Source of the DNA: DATKZH01 sp035528065
GTDB lineage: Bacteria > Planctomycetota > Planctomycetia > Pirellulales > Thermoguttaceae
Length of the DNA: 32,803 nucleotides
NCBI GenBank assembly: GCA_035528065.1
Contig: DATKZH010000135.1
Location: forward strand, 1 to 32,803
Direction of reading: 5' to 3'
The translations under genes and the position numbers were made by a program. Positions 25,201-32,493 of the stretch are shown here, piece by piece. Positions within the stretch are counted from its first letter, which is position 1. Every line of letters begins with the position of its first letter. The notes beneath the pieces were generated by a model, which searched no databases, had not been told where the DNA came from, and saw nothing but the letters and a program-made list of their open reading frames with translations.

Positions 25201-25390
25201 GCGTGCCCGCGTTGCGGAACTTGATCGTCACGGTGAACGGATCGCCCGGGCGAACCTCCCGGGAGGTGAACTCCACGCCGACCAGCTCCGGCCGGAAGTC
25301 GGGATCGACGTCCTGGGCAACGAGCGGAACGCACGCACCCAGGCAGAAGGCGAAAGACAGGAGCCAAGCAGAGACGGAACGGCTTTTCAT
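22277..25390 (-). CDS. Large exported glycoside-hydrolase-like protein (DUF5696/GH101-like, tentative)
   Basis: A 1037-aa protein. A Sec signal peptide (residues 1-26) is followed by a beta-sandwich (about 35-150, VTIKFRNAGTRPARSDYRVF), a long beta-rich domain (about 190-430), a central barrel-like region (about 440-740, with GWINGGYDVRHPD and IYFIDTVFAW as possible acid sites), a second beta-sandwich (about 760-860) and a C-terminal beta tail. The first and second sandwiches are related: both contain DY.VF.HF, H.P..P.S.W.PG and VVxDGP. The layout fits endo-acting glycoside hydrolases of the DUF5696/GH101 type. The substrate is unknown; extracellular glycans are expected. Only 21 bases separate it from the end of the convergent gene at 20906-22255. 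Confidence 0.55.
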   Translation of the reverse strand: MKSRSVSAWLLSFAFCLGACVPLVAQDVDPDFRPELVGVEFTSREVRPGDPFTVTIKFRNAGTRPARSDYRVFLHFEAPRNDCSDIVIHADHEPSEPTSCWQPGELVVDGPRRLVAPADQPEQEYFVHVGVYDYGGTGERLLESYAGGKIRVTREAPSAESVAPKPLSPEELDRRRRALVERIPPDDRATLQTPDWRFDVDRTAGAWALTDRATGVAWTSDPTRPRFGELLLRADDRSAVWRIDRFDEVVAAPGSLRLVTRPVVDGRPTGVTIAFTVEPVADPPGLRLAYDSQSAGPWQVASVRLLDHALAVTAEDGGCVYVPHRLGIELPAGEGLPGGAQWRTYDSLSMAMCGAVKAGSALLVNWEDIDTRLTVDTSWPDLPLVPGRRARDVSLQIDAPKGMCSLHPLGKGSYVQIAQAYRPLAKAKGWLRTWADKRKRFPTVDRLFGAVNFKPFVFSRVMPSSRFSDGKERSHLSFTFDEAAACAEHWRNDLGIDRASVVLAGWINGGYDVRHPDVLPAAPECGGNEGLADAAARIKACGYLFGMHDNYQDMYEDAASWDQKWLNKDARGVARKGGNWNGGQAWQVCAIEQVELAARKETNLPKIAELFSPTIYFIDTVFAWPLVTCEDPAHPMTRLDDLHWKSRLCLLAKQHFGLFGSEEGREWSVPCADYLEGIFGHQTDSPPGSVIPLFPLVYSDCVQIMTHQGNRIGPGNARKVADHVLFAEMPLPSFGSHLYWTVPGTPRAPIVPLAPIVKDLGDRKIEITYRWTAKEPVEHDYSVFVHFAHKAAERSDGIAYQNDHAPTVPSSRWKPGVVVEDGPHTVEVPEQYDGRAEIGLGMLLGGERIQLSNVGHRGLRYHVGTLVVGPQGIELEPGEATQRTELWSRGDDGWAEDLSATDRVIKNTWEVLSPLNQITAETPLSSHEFLSDDRLVQRTRFGDVTITVAYEKPAPIGDDAVPAYGFIVQSPTFLAFCATRYGGIDYQSPALFTARSLDGNPIAESAKVRIYHGFGDRRIELFGKQFEVAREDVVRMK

Positions 25391-25433
25391 CGGTCTTGCT
25401 CCATGGAAGGCGATTCAGGTAGGAGAAAAGGTG

Positions 25434-25563
25434 GAAAAGGTGACAGCCACCAAATATGGAAGCTCTGAGAGTATTGGGCAAGAGCGCCATTGTGGCGACC
25501 GGTGCGATGGCGATCCTTCCCATTCTTCCCACAGTCCGAGATTTGGTGCCTGTCACCTTTTTC
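25434..25563. repeat. Inverted repeat with GGTGACAGGCACCA-type arms
   Basis: GAAAAGGTGACAGCCACCAA (in 25434-25455) pairs with the reverse complement of ATTTGGTGCCTGTCACCTTT (in 25541-25563), with two or three mismatches and about 85 bases between. It spans the gap between the glycoside-hydrolase-like and alpha/beta-hydrolase genes, so both ends of the gap sit at palindromic arms. It is a typical planctomycete dispersed repeat. Confidence 0.65.
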
Positions 25564-25574
25564 TTTTTTCTCTC

Positions 25575-26390
25575 CTAGCGGCGCTGGCGGAACAGCCAAT
25601 CCCGCAGTTCGGGTTCGCGATAGGCACGGCTCCAGGCGTTGTGGCCCACGCGCTCGTACTCGGTGTACCTCGGGTTGCCGCCGGCCGCTTGGAGGGCGTC
25701 GACGGCGGACCGGGAGCGGATTGCGGGCACGGTGCGGTCCTTGGCCCCGTGAAAGGCCCAGATGGGAACGTGGGCGATCTGGTCCGCGCGGGATTCATCG
25801 GCGCCCCCGCAGATCGGCACCGCGGCGGCGAACTGGCGAGGGCGTCGCACCAGGAGGTCGAACGTGCCGAACCCGCCCATCGAAATGCCGGTCGCGTAGC
25901 GCCGCTCCGGGTCGATGCGGAGCTCCGCCTCCAACGCGTCGAGAAGCTCCATCGCAAGCCGCATGGCCGGGCTGGGCTCGTCGGGCGTGGCGTGGGGCTC
26001 GCGGAAGTCCCACGGCACCTCCACCCACTTGCGGCCCCGGGCACACTGCGGGGCCACCAGAAAGCACGGGTTGGCTTCATCCATGACCAAGCGGAGCACC
26101 TCGGCGTGCTTGAGCTGGGCCTTGTTGTCCGAGCCGCGCTCCCCGGCGCCGTGGAGGAACAGGATCAGCGGATACTGCTGCTGCGGATCGCAATCGGGCG
26201 GGGCGAACAGCCGATAAGGGATCGATTGGCCGGAGCCGTTCTCGTAAACGCTATTGGCGAGCCCGTCGCGCAGACGGGCCTCTTCGGATGTCGCCCCCTT
26301 CCCTCCCCAAGCCAGTCGGCCCAGGGCCCCGAGGCCTTTCAGCAGTCTACCGGCAGGTTTCACGTAGCGTTCTCCCGCAAGTCCCATCAT
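25575..26390 (-). CDS. Alpha/beta-hydrolase (prolyl-oligopeptidase/esterase type)
   Basis: A 271-aa protein. Oxyanion region LILFLHGAGERG, nucleophile Ser170 in GISMGGFG, Asp218 in AFHGAKDRTVP and His250 in RVGHNAW give a complete catalytic triad. The RLFAPPD and YPLILFLHG openings match the esterase/LpqC-like and feruloyl-esterase-like families that release acyl groups from polysaccharides. The N-terminal 40 residues are helical and not a clear signal peptide. Two ATG codons (26390, 26387) are possible starts. It lies upstream of the glycoside-hydrolase-like gene on the same strand with a repeat in between, so cooperation in glycan breakdown is plausible but not shown. Confidence 0.8.
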   Translation of the reverse strand: MMGLAGERYVKPAGRLLKGLGALGRLAWGGKGATSEEARLRDGLANSVYENGSGQSIPYRLFAPPDCDPQQQYPLILFLHGAGERGSDNKAQLKHAEVLRLVMDEANPCFLVAPQCARGRKWVEVPWDFREPHATPDEPSPAMRLAMELLDALEAELRIDPERRYATGISMGGFGTFDLLVRRPRQFAAAVPICGGADESRADQIAHVPIWAFHGAKDRTVPAIRSRSAVDALQAAGGNPRYTEYERVGHNAWSRAYREPELRDWLFRQRR

Positions 26391-26878
26391 CCCCCGTCAG
26401 CGTGGGGAAAGGCACGGCCCCGCATCCGTCTCCTCCCCGCAGCCGAGCGGGCTCACCTTGGGGCCAATCCCCTTTTGACCCTCGTTCCCACGTTTCGCGC
26501 GGGAACGCACTGGTCGGACGCTTTGCCTCCGACAGGCGCAACTGTCTGTGGGACAATCGCTTCTGGCGATGTGCGGACGCGAAGCGTCCAATCATACGTT
26601 ACGACGCGAAGCGTCGTAACGATGCGCCAACGATGTGCCAGAGGCTCCTTCCGTCGCGCCCGGCAACTGGCGCCAACTACTGAACCACAAACGGCTTGCG
26701 CGTGCAACCGCCACCCCTCCTCCGGGCTGAAGGTGCCGGCCGGTGATCGGCGACCTGCCGGGAAACGGGGCCCGGCCGCCGCCTTCCCCTCCAAGGGGAT
26801 TGTATATATTGTCAACCACCGTGCATAATGCGGCGCCCATGCGACGCGCAGCTTGTCCTTCTGGAATAAGAGGCAAAC
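26391..26878. other. Repeat cluster and leader of the nucleotidyltransferase gene
   Basis: A 488-base gap packed with short palindromes: GACAG/CTGTC (26531-26546), TCGC/GGCGA (26557-26569), GGACGC-GAA-GCGTCC (26575-26589) and GTTACGACGC-GAA-GCGTCGTAAC (26598-26620). Flanking sequences such as GGGAACGCACTGGTCGGACG resemble the segment near 20840. No gene is supported. Its end (26800-26878) is the leader of the next gene. Confidence 0.55.
26800..26829 (+). promoter_or_regulatory. Possible promoter of the sugar nucleotidyltransferase operon
   Basis: TTGTAT (26800-26805) and CATAAT (26824-26829) with an 18-base spacer lie in the only AT-rich patch upstream of the ATG at 26879. Partial consensus only. 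AGAGG before the ATG acts as the ribosome binding site. Confidence 0.35.
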
Positions 26879-27703
26879 ATGGCACAACCGTCAATGGACA
26901 AGGCCGTCATCCTCGCCCGCGGCCTCGGGACCCGGATGCAGAAGTCCGACGACTCGGCCGCCCTCGACGCCACGCAAGCCGCCGCGGCCGACACCGGCGT
27001 GAAGGCGATGATCCCCATCGGGCGACCGTTCCTGGACTACGTGATCTCGGCCCTGGCCGACGCGGGCTACCGGCGGGTCTGCCTGGTCGTGGGCCCGGAC
27101 CACGACTCGATTCGCGCGTACTACCGCGACGACGTGAAACCCGAGCGGGTCTCGATCGACTTCGCCGTTCAGGGAGAGCCGAAGGGAACGGCCGACGCGG
27201 TGGCCGCTGCCGAAGCGTTCGCTCGCCGCGATCCGTTCCTGGTGATCAACTCCGACGACTACTACCCCGTCGAGGCCCTGCGCCGGCTGCGCGAAGTGAC
27301 CGGCTCGGCCACGGCGCTTTTCGAGCGCGAGAGCATGATCGCCGGGAGCAACATCCCCGGGGATCGGATTCAGGCCTTTGCGCTTGGCCTCACGAACGGC
27401 GAGGGCGTGCTGCGGCGGATCCTGGAAAAGCCGAGCCGGGAGCAATTGGCTTCGATCCCCAGGCCGCACTGGCTGAGCATGAACTGCTGGCGGTTCATGG
27501 CGTCGATCTTCGAGGCCTGCCGCAACATCAAGCCTTCGCCGCGCGGAGAGCTGGAGCTCCCCGACGCCGTCCAGTATGCGATGGACGAGCTGGGCGAAAC
27601 GTTCCGGGTCGTGCGCGTTCGGGCGCCGGTCCTGGACATGACCACGCGCCAGGACGTCGCCGCGGTCGCGGAGAAGCTCGCGGGCGTGGAGGTGAGGCTT
27701 TGA
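26879..27703 (+). CDS. Sugar nucleotidyltransferase (NTP_transferase family)
   Basis: A 274-aa cytoplasmic enzyme. The N-terminus AVILARGLGTRMQ is a close variant of the GxGTRM nucleotide-binding motif; KAMIPIGRPFLDYVISALADAGY follows, with the metal site in VINSDDYYPVEALRRL. The substrate-binding middle region and the final DMTTRQDVAAV are typical. The family joins a sugar-1-phosphate to an NTP. A GHMP sugar kinase is encoded directly downstream with overlapping stop/start, so the pair may convert a free sugar to a nucleotide-sugar by the salvage route. Which sugar cannot be told. Confidence 0.85.
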   Translation: MAQPSMDKAVILARGLGTRMQKSDDSAALDATQAAAADTGVKAMIPIGRPFLDYVISALADAGYRRVCLVVGPDHDSIRAYYRDDVKPERVSIDFAVQGEPKGTADAVAAAEAFARRDPFLVINSDDYYPVEALRRLREVTGSATALFERESMIAGSNIPGDRIQAFALGLTNGEGVLRRILEKPSREQLASIPRPHWLSMNCWRFMASIFEACRNIKPSPRGELELPDAVQYAMDELGETFRVVRVRAPVLDMTTRQDVAAVAEKLAGVEVRL

Positions 27704-29088
27704 TCCAACGACTCGATTACCAGGGCGATCTGACCAACCTCCGGCAGCTCGCCGACGCGTTGGCCCGGACCGGCCTGGAATCCAAGGCGTGCTGGCGCGT
27801 GGCGGAACGGTTCGCCAAGGCCGCCGCCGCGCAGTCGAAGTCCGAGGAGTGCACGCGGGCCCGTCCGCTTCGGGCGTACTTCGTGCCCGGGCGGATCGAG
27901 GTGCTGGGCAAGCACACCGACTACGCGGGCGGGCGGAGCATGATCGTTGCCGTCGAACAGGGGTTCTGCCTGGTGGCCGTCGCCCGGGACGATCCCCGCG
28001 TCATCGTCGTCGACGCCGAGTCCGAGGAAACGGTCTCCTTCGACCTGGCGGCGGGGATCGCGCCTCGCAAGGGACACTGGTCGAACTACCCGATGACCGT
28101 CGCCCGCCGCATCGCCCGAAACTTCCCCGAGGCACGCTCCGGGGCCGAGATCGCCTTCTCCAGCGACCTGCCGCCCGCCGCGGGCATGAGCAGCTCCAGC
28201 ACGATGATCGTGGCCGTGTTCCTCGCTTTGTCTGACGTAAACGTGCTCATGGCGAGTGTCCCATACCGGGAGAATATCCACGATTCGACCGCCCTGGCCG
28301 GCTACCTGGGCACGGTGGAAAACGGCCAGACGTTCGGCTCCCTCGAAGGCGACCGCGGCGTGGGCACCTTCGGCGGGAGCGAGGACCACACGGCCATCCT
28401 CTGCGCACGGCCGAACGAGGTGAGCCAGTACGCCTACTGCCCGGTCCGTTTCGAGCGGGCGATTCCGATGCCCGAGGGCTGCACGTTCGCGATCGGCACC
28501 TGCGGCGTGGTGGCCGAGAAGACCGGGGCGGCCATGGACAAGTACAACGCCGCTTCCCGGCTGGCCTCGGCGATCGCCGAGCTGTGGCGATCGGAGACCG
28601 GGCGCGACGACCCGCACCTGGCCGCCGTCCTGGCCAGCGCTCCCGACGCGGCCAACCGGCTCCGAAACGTCGTCGCGACCGCCGGCGAGGAGTTCCCGGA
28701 GCCCGAAGCGCTCCACAATCGCCTCCGGCACTTCCTCGTCGAGAACGAAGAGATCCTCCCGGCGGCAGGCGATGCCCTGGCCCGGGGCGACGTGACCGGC
28801 TTTGGGCAACTCGTCGATCGCTCGCAGCAAGCCGCCGAGGAGCTGCTCGGCAACCAGATCCCGCAAACCTGCTTTCTGGCCAAAAGCGCACGCCAATGTG
28901 GCGCCGCGGCCGCCTCGGCGTTCGGGGCGGGCTTCGGGGGCAGCGTGTGGGCCTTGATCGAGAAGTCCCAGACCGAGCCGTTCTTGGCCGCCTGGGCCGA
29001 AGCCTACCGGGCCAAGTTCCCGGAAGACGCCGAGGCCGCGTCGTTCTTCGCCACGACGGCCGGCCCCGCCGCGTTTCAAGTCTGCTAA
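27700..29088 (+). CDS. Galactokinase-like GHMP sugar kinase
   Basis: A 462-aa kinase. The galactokinase-type motif is PGRIEVLGKHTDYAGGRSM (the usual form has GEHTDYNGG), the ATP loop is LPPAAGMSSSSTMIVAV, and the third GHMP motif is CGAAAASAFGAGFGGSVWAL. There is a longer middle region than in standard GalK, with an added segment (SLEGDRGVGTFGGSEDH). It phosphorylates a sugar at C1; galactose, arabinose or a uronate are candidates. The start is the TTG at 27700, which overlaps the upstream stop (TTGA) and follows a strong GGAGGTGAG; no ATG or GTG lies in a better place. Translational coupling with the nucleotidyltransferase is likely. The stop sits inside a nested inverted repeat. Confidence 0.82.
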   Translation: MIQRLDYQGDLTNLRQLADALARTGLESKACWRVAERFAKAAAAQSKSEECTRARPLRAYFVPGRIEVLGKHTDYAGGRSMIVAVEQGFCLVAVARDDPRVIVVDAESEETVSFDLAAGIAPRKGHWSNYPMTVARRIARNFPEARSGAEIAFSSDLPPAAGMSSSSTMIVAVFLALSDVNVLMASVPYRENIHDSTALAGYLGTVENGQTFGSLEGDRGVGTFGGSEDHTAILCARPNEVSQYAYCPVRFERAIPMPEGCTFAIGTCGVVAEKTGAAMDKYNAASRLASAIAELWRSETGRDDPHLAAVLASAPDAANRLRNVVATAGEEFPEPEALHNRLRHFLVENEEILPAAGDALARGDVTGFGQLVDRSQQAAEELLGNQIPQTCFLAKSARQCGAAAASAFGAGFGGSVWALIEKSQTEPFLAAWAEAYRAKFPEDAEAASFFATTAGPAAFQVC

Positions 29089-29208
29089 GGACCGGCGAAT
29101 CAATAAGTGTCGTACTCCTCACGCTCCGCGTGAGGCCAAGCGGCACACCCTCACGCGGAGCGTGAGGAGTACATCGGAAAACGCGACAGTAATTGATTCG
29201 CCGGTCCT
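29088..29208. repeat. Nested inverted repeat at the end of the kinase gene
   Basis: The outer arms are AGGACCGGCGAATCAAT (29088-29104) and its exact complement (29192-29208). Inside, the 24-base segments 29112-29135 and 29149-29172 are perfect reverse complements (core CTCACGCTCCGCGTGAG). The outer arm starts at the last base of the kinase stop codon, so the element lies against the gene end. Confidence 0.8.
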
Positions 29209-29354
29209 AAGTCCGCGCACCAATAACTCGTGCGGTTTTCTCTGTGGGGAACGCCCGCGAGAAAGGAGGCGGGAGCTTTCTTCGGCGGCGGCCTCTCCCG
29301 GCGTGGGCCAAGAAGGAAAGAGACGCCCAACCCCTTCCTCGGTGAAATCGGGAA

Positions 29355-29373
29355 CACAGGCAAGATGCCTGTG
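29355..29373. repeat. Small hairpin repeat at the 3' end of the small membrane gene
   Basis: CACAGG (29355-29360), loop CAAGATG, CCTGTG (29368-29373). It ends just before the stop codon (29374-29376) of the minus-strand gene at 29374-29547, so it lies directly downstream of that gene. The sequence resembles dispersed planctomycete hairpin repeats. Confidence 0.5.
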
Positions 29374-29547
29374 CTACGACGACTCGCCCTTCTCCTTCTC
29401 GTGGCTCTCGGCGAGCCGCTGGAAGAGACGCTTGATGTCGAACACCCCGGCGATCGTGACCCACACGGCCATCGAGCCGAACAGGATCAGCCCGCCGATT
29501 AAGACGATCTTCCACAAGACGATCCAAAACTGCAAGGACAGCGACAT
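29374..29547 (-). CDS. Small membrane protein next to the sodium:solute symporter
   Basis: A 57-aa protein: ATG at 29547, GGGGAG ribosome binding site about eight bases upstream, stop at 29374. It has one hydrophobic helix (about residues 5-36, FWIVLWKIVLIGGLILFGSM) and a short charged tail (FDIKRLFQRLAESHEKEKGE). It starts three bases after the symporter stop, so it is coupled to it. The arrangement suggests an accessory subunit or a regulator of the transporter, though I know of no characterised protein with this sequence. Confidence 0.62.
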   Translation of the reverse strand: MSLSLQFWIVLWKIVLIGGLILFGSMAVWVTIAGVFDIKRLFQRLAESHEKEKGESS

Positions 29548-29550
29548 GAC

Positions 29551-31242
29551 TTATCTCCCCTGATCCGCGGCAACGTCGGGGGTCTTCTTATCCGGGAAAA
29601 GCAACGAACCGGCCACCATGACAACCACCGTGGTCGCGATGCTCACAAGCCCGACCCGTGCACTGGGAATCTCCAAGTGAAGCACGTTCGGATCGATCTG
29701 GTCGGCCGACACCCCGGGAATGGCCATAATCGGCCCCGCCAGCACCGGCACGAGATCGGCCACGAAGGTGAAGAAGTGACCGATCCCGTCTTGGACCGGC
29801 GTCAGTCCGATCACGGCGATGCTTCCTCCCAGAAGGGCGAACACCGCGCCGGTCGAGCTGGCCCGCTTCCAATAGAGACCTCCCACCAACAGCGCAAAGG
29901 CGCCGGTGAAGTAGATCGCGCCGGTAACGGCCATGTAGTCCCAGACGTCCTCCCGCCCCTTATACAGAAGCCCCCAGTAAAGGACGTACAGGCCGATCAG
30001 GACGATCAGGACTCGGGTGAGCCAGATCCGGGTCTTGGGCCCCAAGCGGTCGCCGAAGATGGGCGCGATCACGTCTTGCGTGAGCACCGAGCTCCAGCAG
30101 AGCAGGTAGCTGTCGTGCGTCGACATGAAGGCCGCGATCATCCCCGCCGAAATGATCCCGATGATCACCGGCGGGAGAATCCGGCCCAGGAAGATCGGCA
30201 TCGCGTAGAGGTTGTCAACGGCCTCTGCGCCGGGGGCCTCCGGGAAGAACAGCTCCTTGAGCTGCGGCTCCAGGGTCATGATGAAAACATAGGCACAAAT
30301 GCCCCAGAAATACGGAACCAGGAAGCGGATCAGGTAGGAAACCGACGCCCACATGAACTGCTTCTTGACCGTTCCCGGGCTCTCGGCGGCCAGGGCGCGG
30401 GCGACCGAGGTCGGCCAGACCGAGCAGCCGATCAGGCCGAGGAATCCCATCCAGACGATGTACTCGACGCCGAATCCACCTTCGGCGATGGTCGGATCGA
30501 AACCGGCCGCCCCCTTGAGCTGCTCGACCGCGGTGAAGATGTTCGTCCACCCCAGCTTGTATATGGCCAGGACGGTGGTCAGGAGCAACCCGAAGGAGAG
30601 CACCACGAACTGCACGTAGTCGGCCAGCACCACGGAGATCATCCCGCCCAAACACGTGTAAATCAACACCAGCGAAAGAAGGAATATCATGATCGCCGGC
30701 AGGGCCGGGATGCCGGGCAGCCCCCAAGCCGCCGGCAAGGGCAGGTTCTGGTCGGTCAGGCCCGTGATGCCCACCAGGAACATCGATCCCACCTTCAGGA
30801 ACAGGCCCATGTTGAGGATGCCGCCGAAGGCCATCATGATGCCGCCGAGAATCTGCGTCTTGCGGCCGAACCGGCGACGGTAGAATTCGGGGATGGTGAG
30901 CACCTCCATCGCGCGGAGCCGGTAGATCAGAAAACCCGTCGCCCCCACGAAGAACGTCACGATCCCCGCCGCCAACGCAATGTGGAACGCCGCAAACCCG
31001 CCCGTAAATCCCTTCTGCGCGCTGTACATCACCGTGATCAGGCCCAGCTCGGTACCCGTCAACGTGGCCACGCCCAACGCCGTGCCCAGCGATTGCCCGG
31101 CGGTGACGAAATCCTTCATGTTGGAGACGAACCGGGCGGCGATGATCCCCAGCACGACCGAGATCATCGGGTAGCAGATCACGATCACCCAATCGACCGT
31201 GGAGAAGTTCGTCTTCACTAGCGTTTCGGCGGAGATGTCCAT
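29551..31242 (-). CDS. Sodium:solute symporter family protein (SSS)
   Basis: A 563-aa membrane transporter with many hydrophobic segments. Conserved features include the first helix region VIVICYPMISVVLGIIAARF, DFVTAGQSLGTALGVATLTG, the KTQILGGIMMAFGGILNMGLF stretch, and GGMISVVLADYVQFVVLSFG, plus FMSTHDSYLLCWSSVLTQDV. These match the SSS fold with LeuT-like topology, which uses sodium to import sugars, amino acids or organic acids. The start at 31242 opens the natural MDISAETL; the open frame further upstream (to 31533) overlaps the next gene and is not part of this protein. It is followed by the small membrane gene and preceded by the URO-D-like gene, so it likely imports that pathway's substrate. 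Confidence 0.9.
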   Translation of the reverse strand: MDISAETLVKTNFSTVDWVIVICYPMISVVLGIIAARFVSNMKDFVTAGQSLGTALGVATLTGTELGLITVMYSAQKGFTGGFAAFHIALAAGIVTFFVGATGFLIYRLRAMEVLTIPEFYRRRFGRKTQILGGIMMAFGGILNMGLFLKVGSMFLVGITGLTDQNLPLPAAWGLPGIPALPAIMIFLLSLVLIYTCLGGMISVVLADYVQFVVLSFGLLLTTVLAIYKLGWTNIFTAVEQLKGAAGFDPTIAEGGFGVEYIVWMGFLGLIGCSVWPTSVARALAAESPGTVKKQFMWASVSYLIRFLVPYFWGICAYVFIMTLEPQLKELFFPEAPGAEAVDNLYAMPIFLGRILPPVIIGIISAGMIAAFMSTHDSYLLCWSSVLTQDVIAPIFGDRLGPKTRIWLTRVLIVLIGLYVLYWGLLYKGREDVWDYMAVTGAIYFTGAFALLVGGLYWKRASSTGAVFALLGGSIAVIGLTPVQDGIGHFFTFVADLVPVLAGPIMAIPGVSADQIDPNVLHLEIPSARVGLVSIATTVVVMVAGSLLFPDKKTPDVAADQGR

Positions 31243-31321
31243 GCGAGGCTTCTCTCGGGGGGGTTGGCGGTTCGCTCGCGGAAATAGACGGGTCTCAATA
31301 TAGTCCGAGCCCTCGCCGGCT

Positions 31322-32374
31322 TCAACAGCCCAGCTCGTGGATCGTCTCGTACATCGCCACGACGTTCTCCGTCGGGCTGACCGGCTGGAGGTTGTGGCAG
31401 GGGGCACAGATCCACCGGGCGCCGCGGTAGATCTCCACGCTCTGCCGGACTTCCTGGACCACGTCGTCCACCGTGCCGAACGCCAGGGTCTGCTGGTTGT
31501 CGATCGACCCGTGGAAGATGATCTTGTCCCCAAAGTCGGCCACCAGCTTCTCCCGCTCCATCCCCGCCGAACGCCACTGGATCGGGTTGAGGATCTCGAT
31601 CCCCACCCGGTCCACGAGGTCCGGCAGGAACACCCGGGCGGCCCCGTCGGTATGGTACATCACGTGGATGCCGTAGCCCCGGGCCAGCTCGGCCATCTTG
31701 AACTGGTTGGGCAAGAGGAACCGGCGATACGTGGCCAGGCTCACGAGCGGCCCGGTCTGCGACCCGAGGTCCTCGGCCACCCACATCGTGTCGATCCGCC
31801 CCCGGCCCGCCTCGAACATCCGGCGATGGTGCTCGTAGTGGAAATCGAACAAGTGACCCAGGATCGCGTCGGCGACGTCGGGCGCAAGCGCCAGGTCCTC
31901 GAACGCCCGCTGCAACCCCCGCATGAACCCGTAGGTCAGAAACGGCTCGTACCAGCCGACGTGCATCGGGTACGTGCCGTCGTCGGCCTCCACCGCGTCG
32001 GTGATCGCCGTGTAATCGAAGTCGTCCGGGTCCGGCCAGCGATGGGCATGCACGTCGGCGGCCGTCTCCGCACGGGCAAGCGGATGAAAGACCGGCTCCT
32101 CGTACGCCCCCGTGCCGTAGTCGACCGACCGATACCGCACGCCCCACATGTCGGCCTCGGGATCGTCCGGATGGTGCTTGAGCTTCCACCGCGCCTCGAC
32201 GATCGTCCGCTTGTCGACGTGCAGCTTGCGCCAAAGCGCCGCTTCGTCCGGGCAATCCAAGTCGGCCAGCAGCCGGGCGGTCACCTCGTCGGTGGCCTGA
32301 TAGTCGGTCGGGACGCGATCGGCCGGCTTGCCGTCGAGAAGTGCAAGCCAACGCTGGCGGGGGGGCATTTGCAT
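31322..32374 (-). CDS. Uroporphyrinogen decarboxylase (URO-D) family protein
   Basis: A 350-aa protein of the URO-D fold. Typical parts are RWLALLDGKPADRVP at the N-terminus, DMWGVRYR, a central GRIDTMWVAEDLGSQTGPLVS block, and YGIHVMYHTDGAARVFLPDLVDRVGIEILNPIQW, where the H-x-D/G pattern marks a ligand or cofactor pocket. Such proteins in catabolic loci are usually not porphyrin enzymes but corrinoid-dependent or unassigned members. The ATG at 32374 is chosen (MQMPPRQRW); a second ATG lies at 32368. No ribosome binding site is obvious. It is followed by the symporter gene and preceded by an oxidoreductase gene. Confidence 0.82.
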   Translation of the reverse strand: MQMPPRQRWLALLDGKPADRVPTDYQATDEVTARLLADLDCPDEAALWRKLHVDKRTIVEARWKLKHHPDDPEADMWGVRYRSVDYGTGAYEEPVFHPLARAETAADVHAHRWPDPDDFDYTAITDAVEADDGTYPMHVGWYEPFLTYGFMRGLQRAFEDLALAPDVADAILGHLFDFHYEHHRRMFEAGRGRIDTMWVAEDLGSQTGPLVSLATYRRFLLPNQFKMAELARGYGIHVMYHTDGAARVFLPDLVDRVGIEILNPIQWRSAGMEREKLVADFGDKIIFHGSIDNQQTLAFGTVDDVVQEVRQSVEIYRGARWICAPCHNLQPVSPTENVVAMYETIHELGC

Positions 32375-32408
32375 GGCAAAACCGAGAGTTGCGGACAGAG
32401 AGAAAACG

Positions 32409-32471
32409 TCTCGCAAAGGCGCGAAGGAAAGCGAATTCTCTCTTCCTTTGCGCCTTCGCGCCTTGGCGAGA
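32409..32471. repeat. Inverted repeat between oxidoreductase and URO-D genes
   Basis: TCTCGCAAAGGCGCGAAGG (32409-32427) pairs with CCTTCGCGCCTTGGCGAGA (32453-32471), 19-bp arms with one mismatch and a 25-base loop. It fills the 119-base gap and resembles widely scattered planctomycete repeats. Confidence 0.6.
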
Positions 32472-32493
32472 GTCTTCTCTTGTGTTCTCGCCC

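Noticed and set aside
26525..26620. CRISPR array in the row of short palindromes
   Set aside because: The stems differ in sequence and spacing and there are no repeated units with unique spacers.
27370..29103. 577-aa minus-strand open frame opposite the kinase
   Set aside because: Antisense to a strong GHMP kinase with all three motifs.
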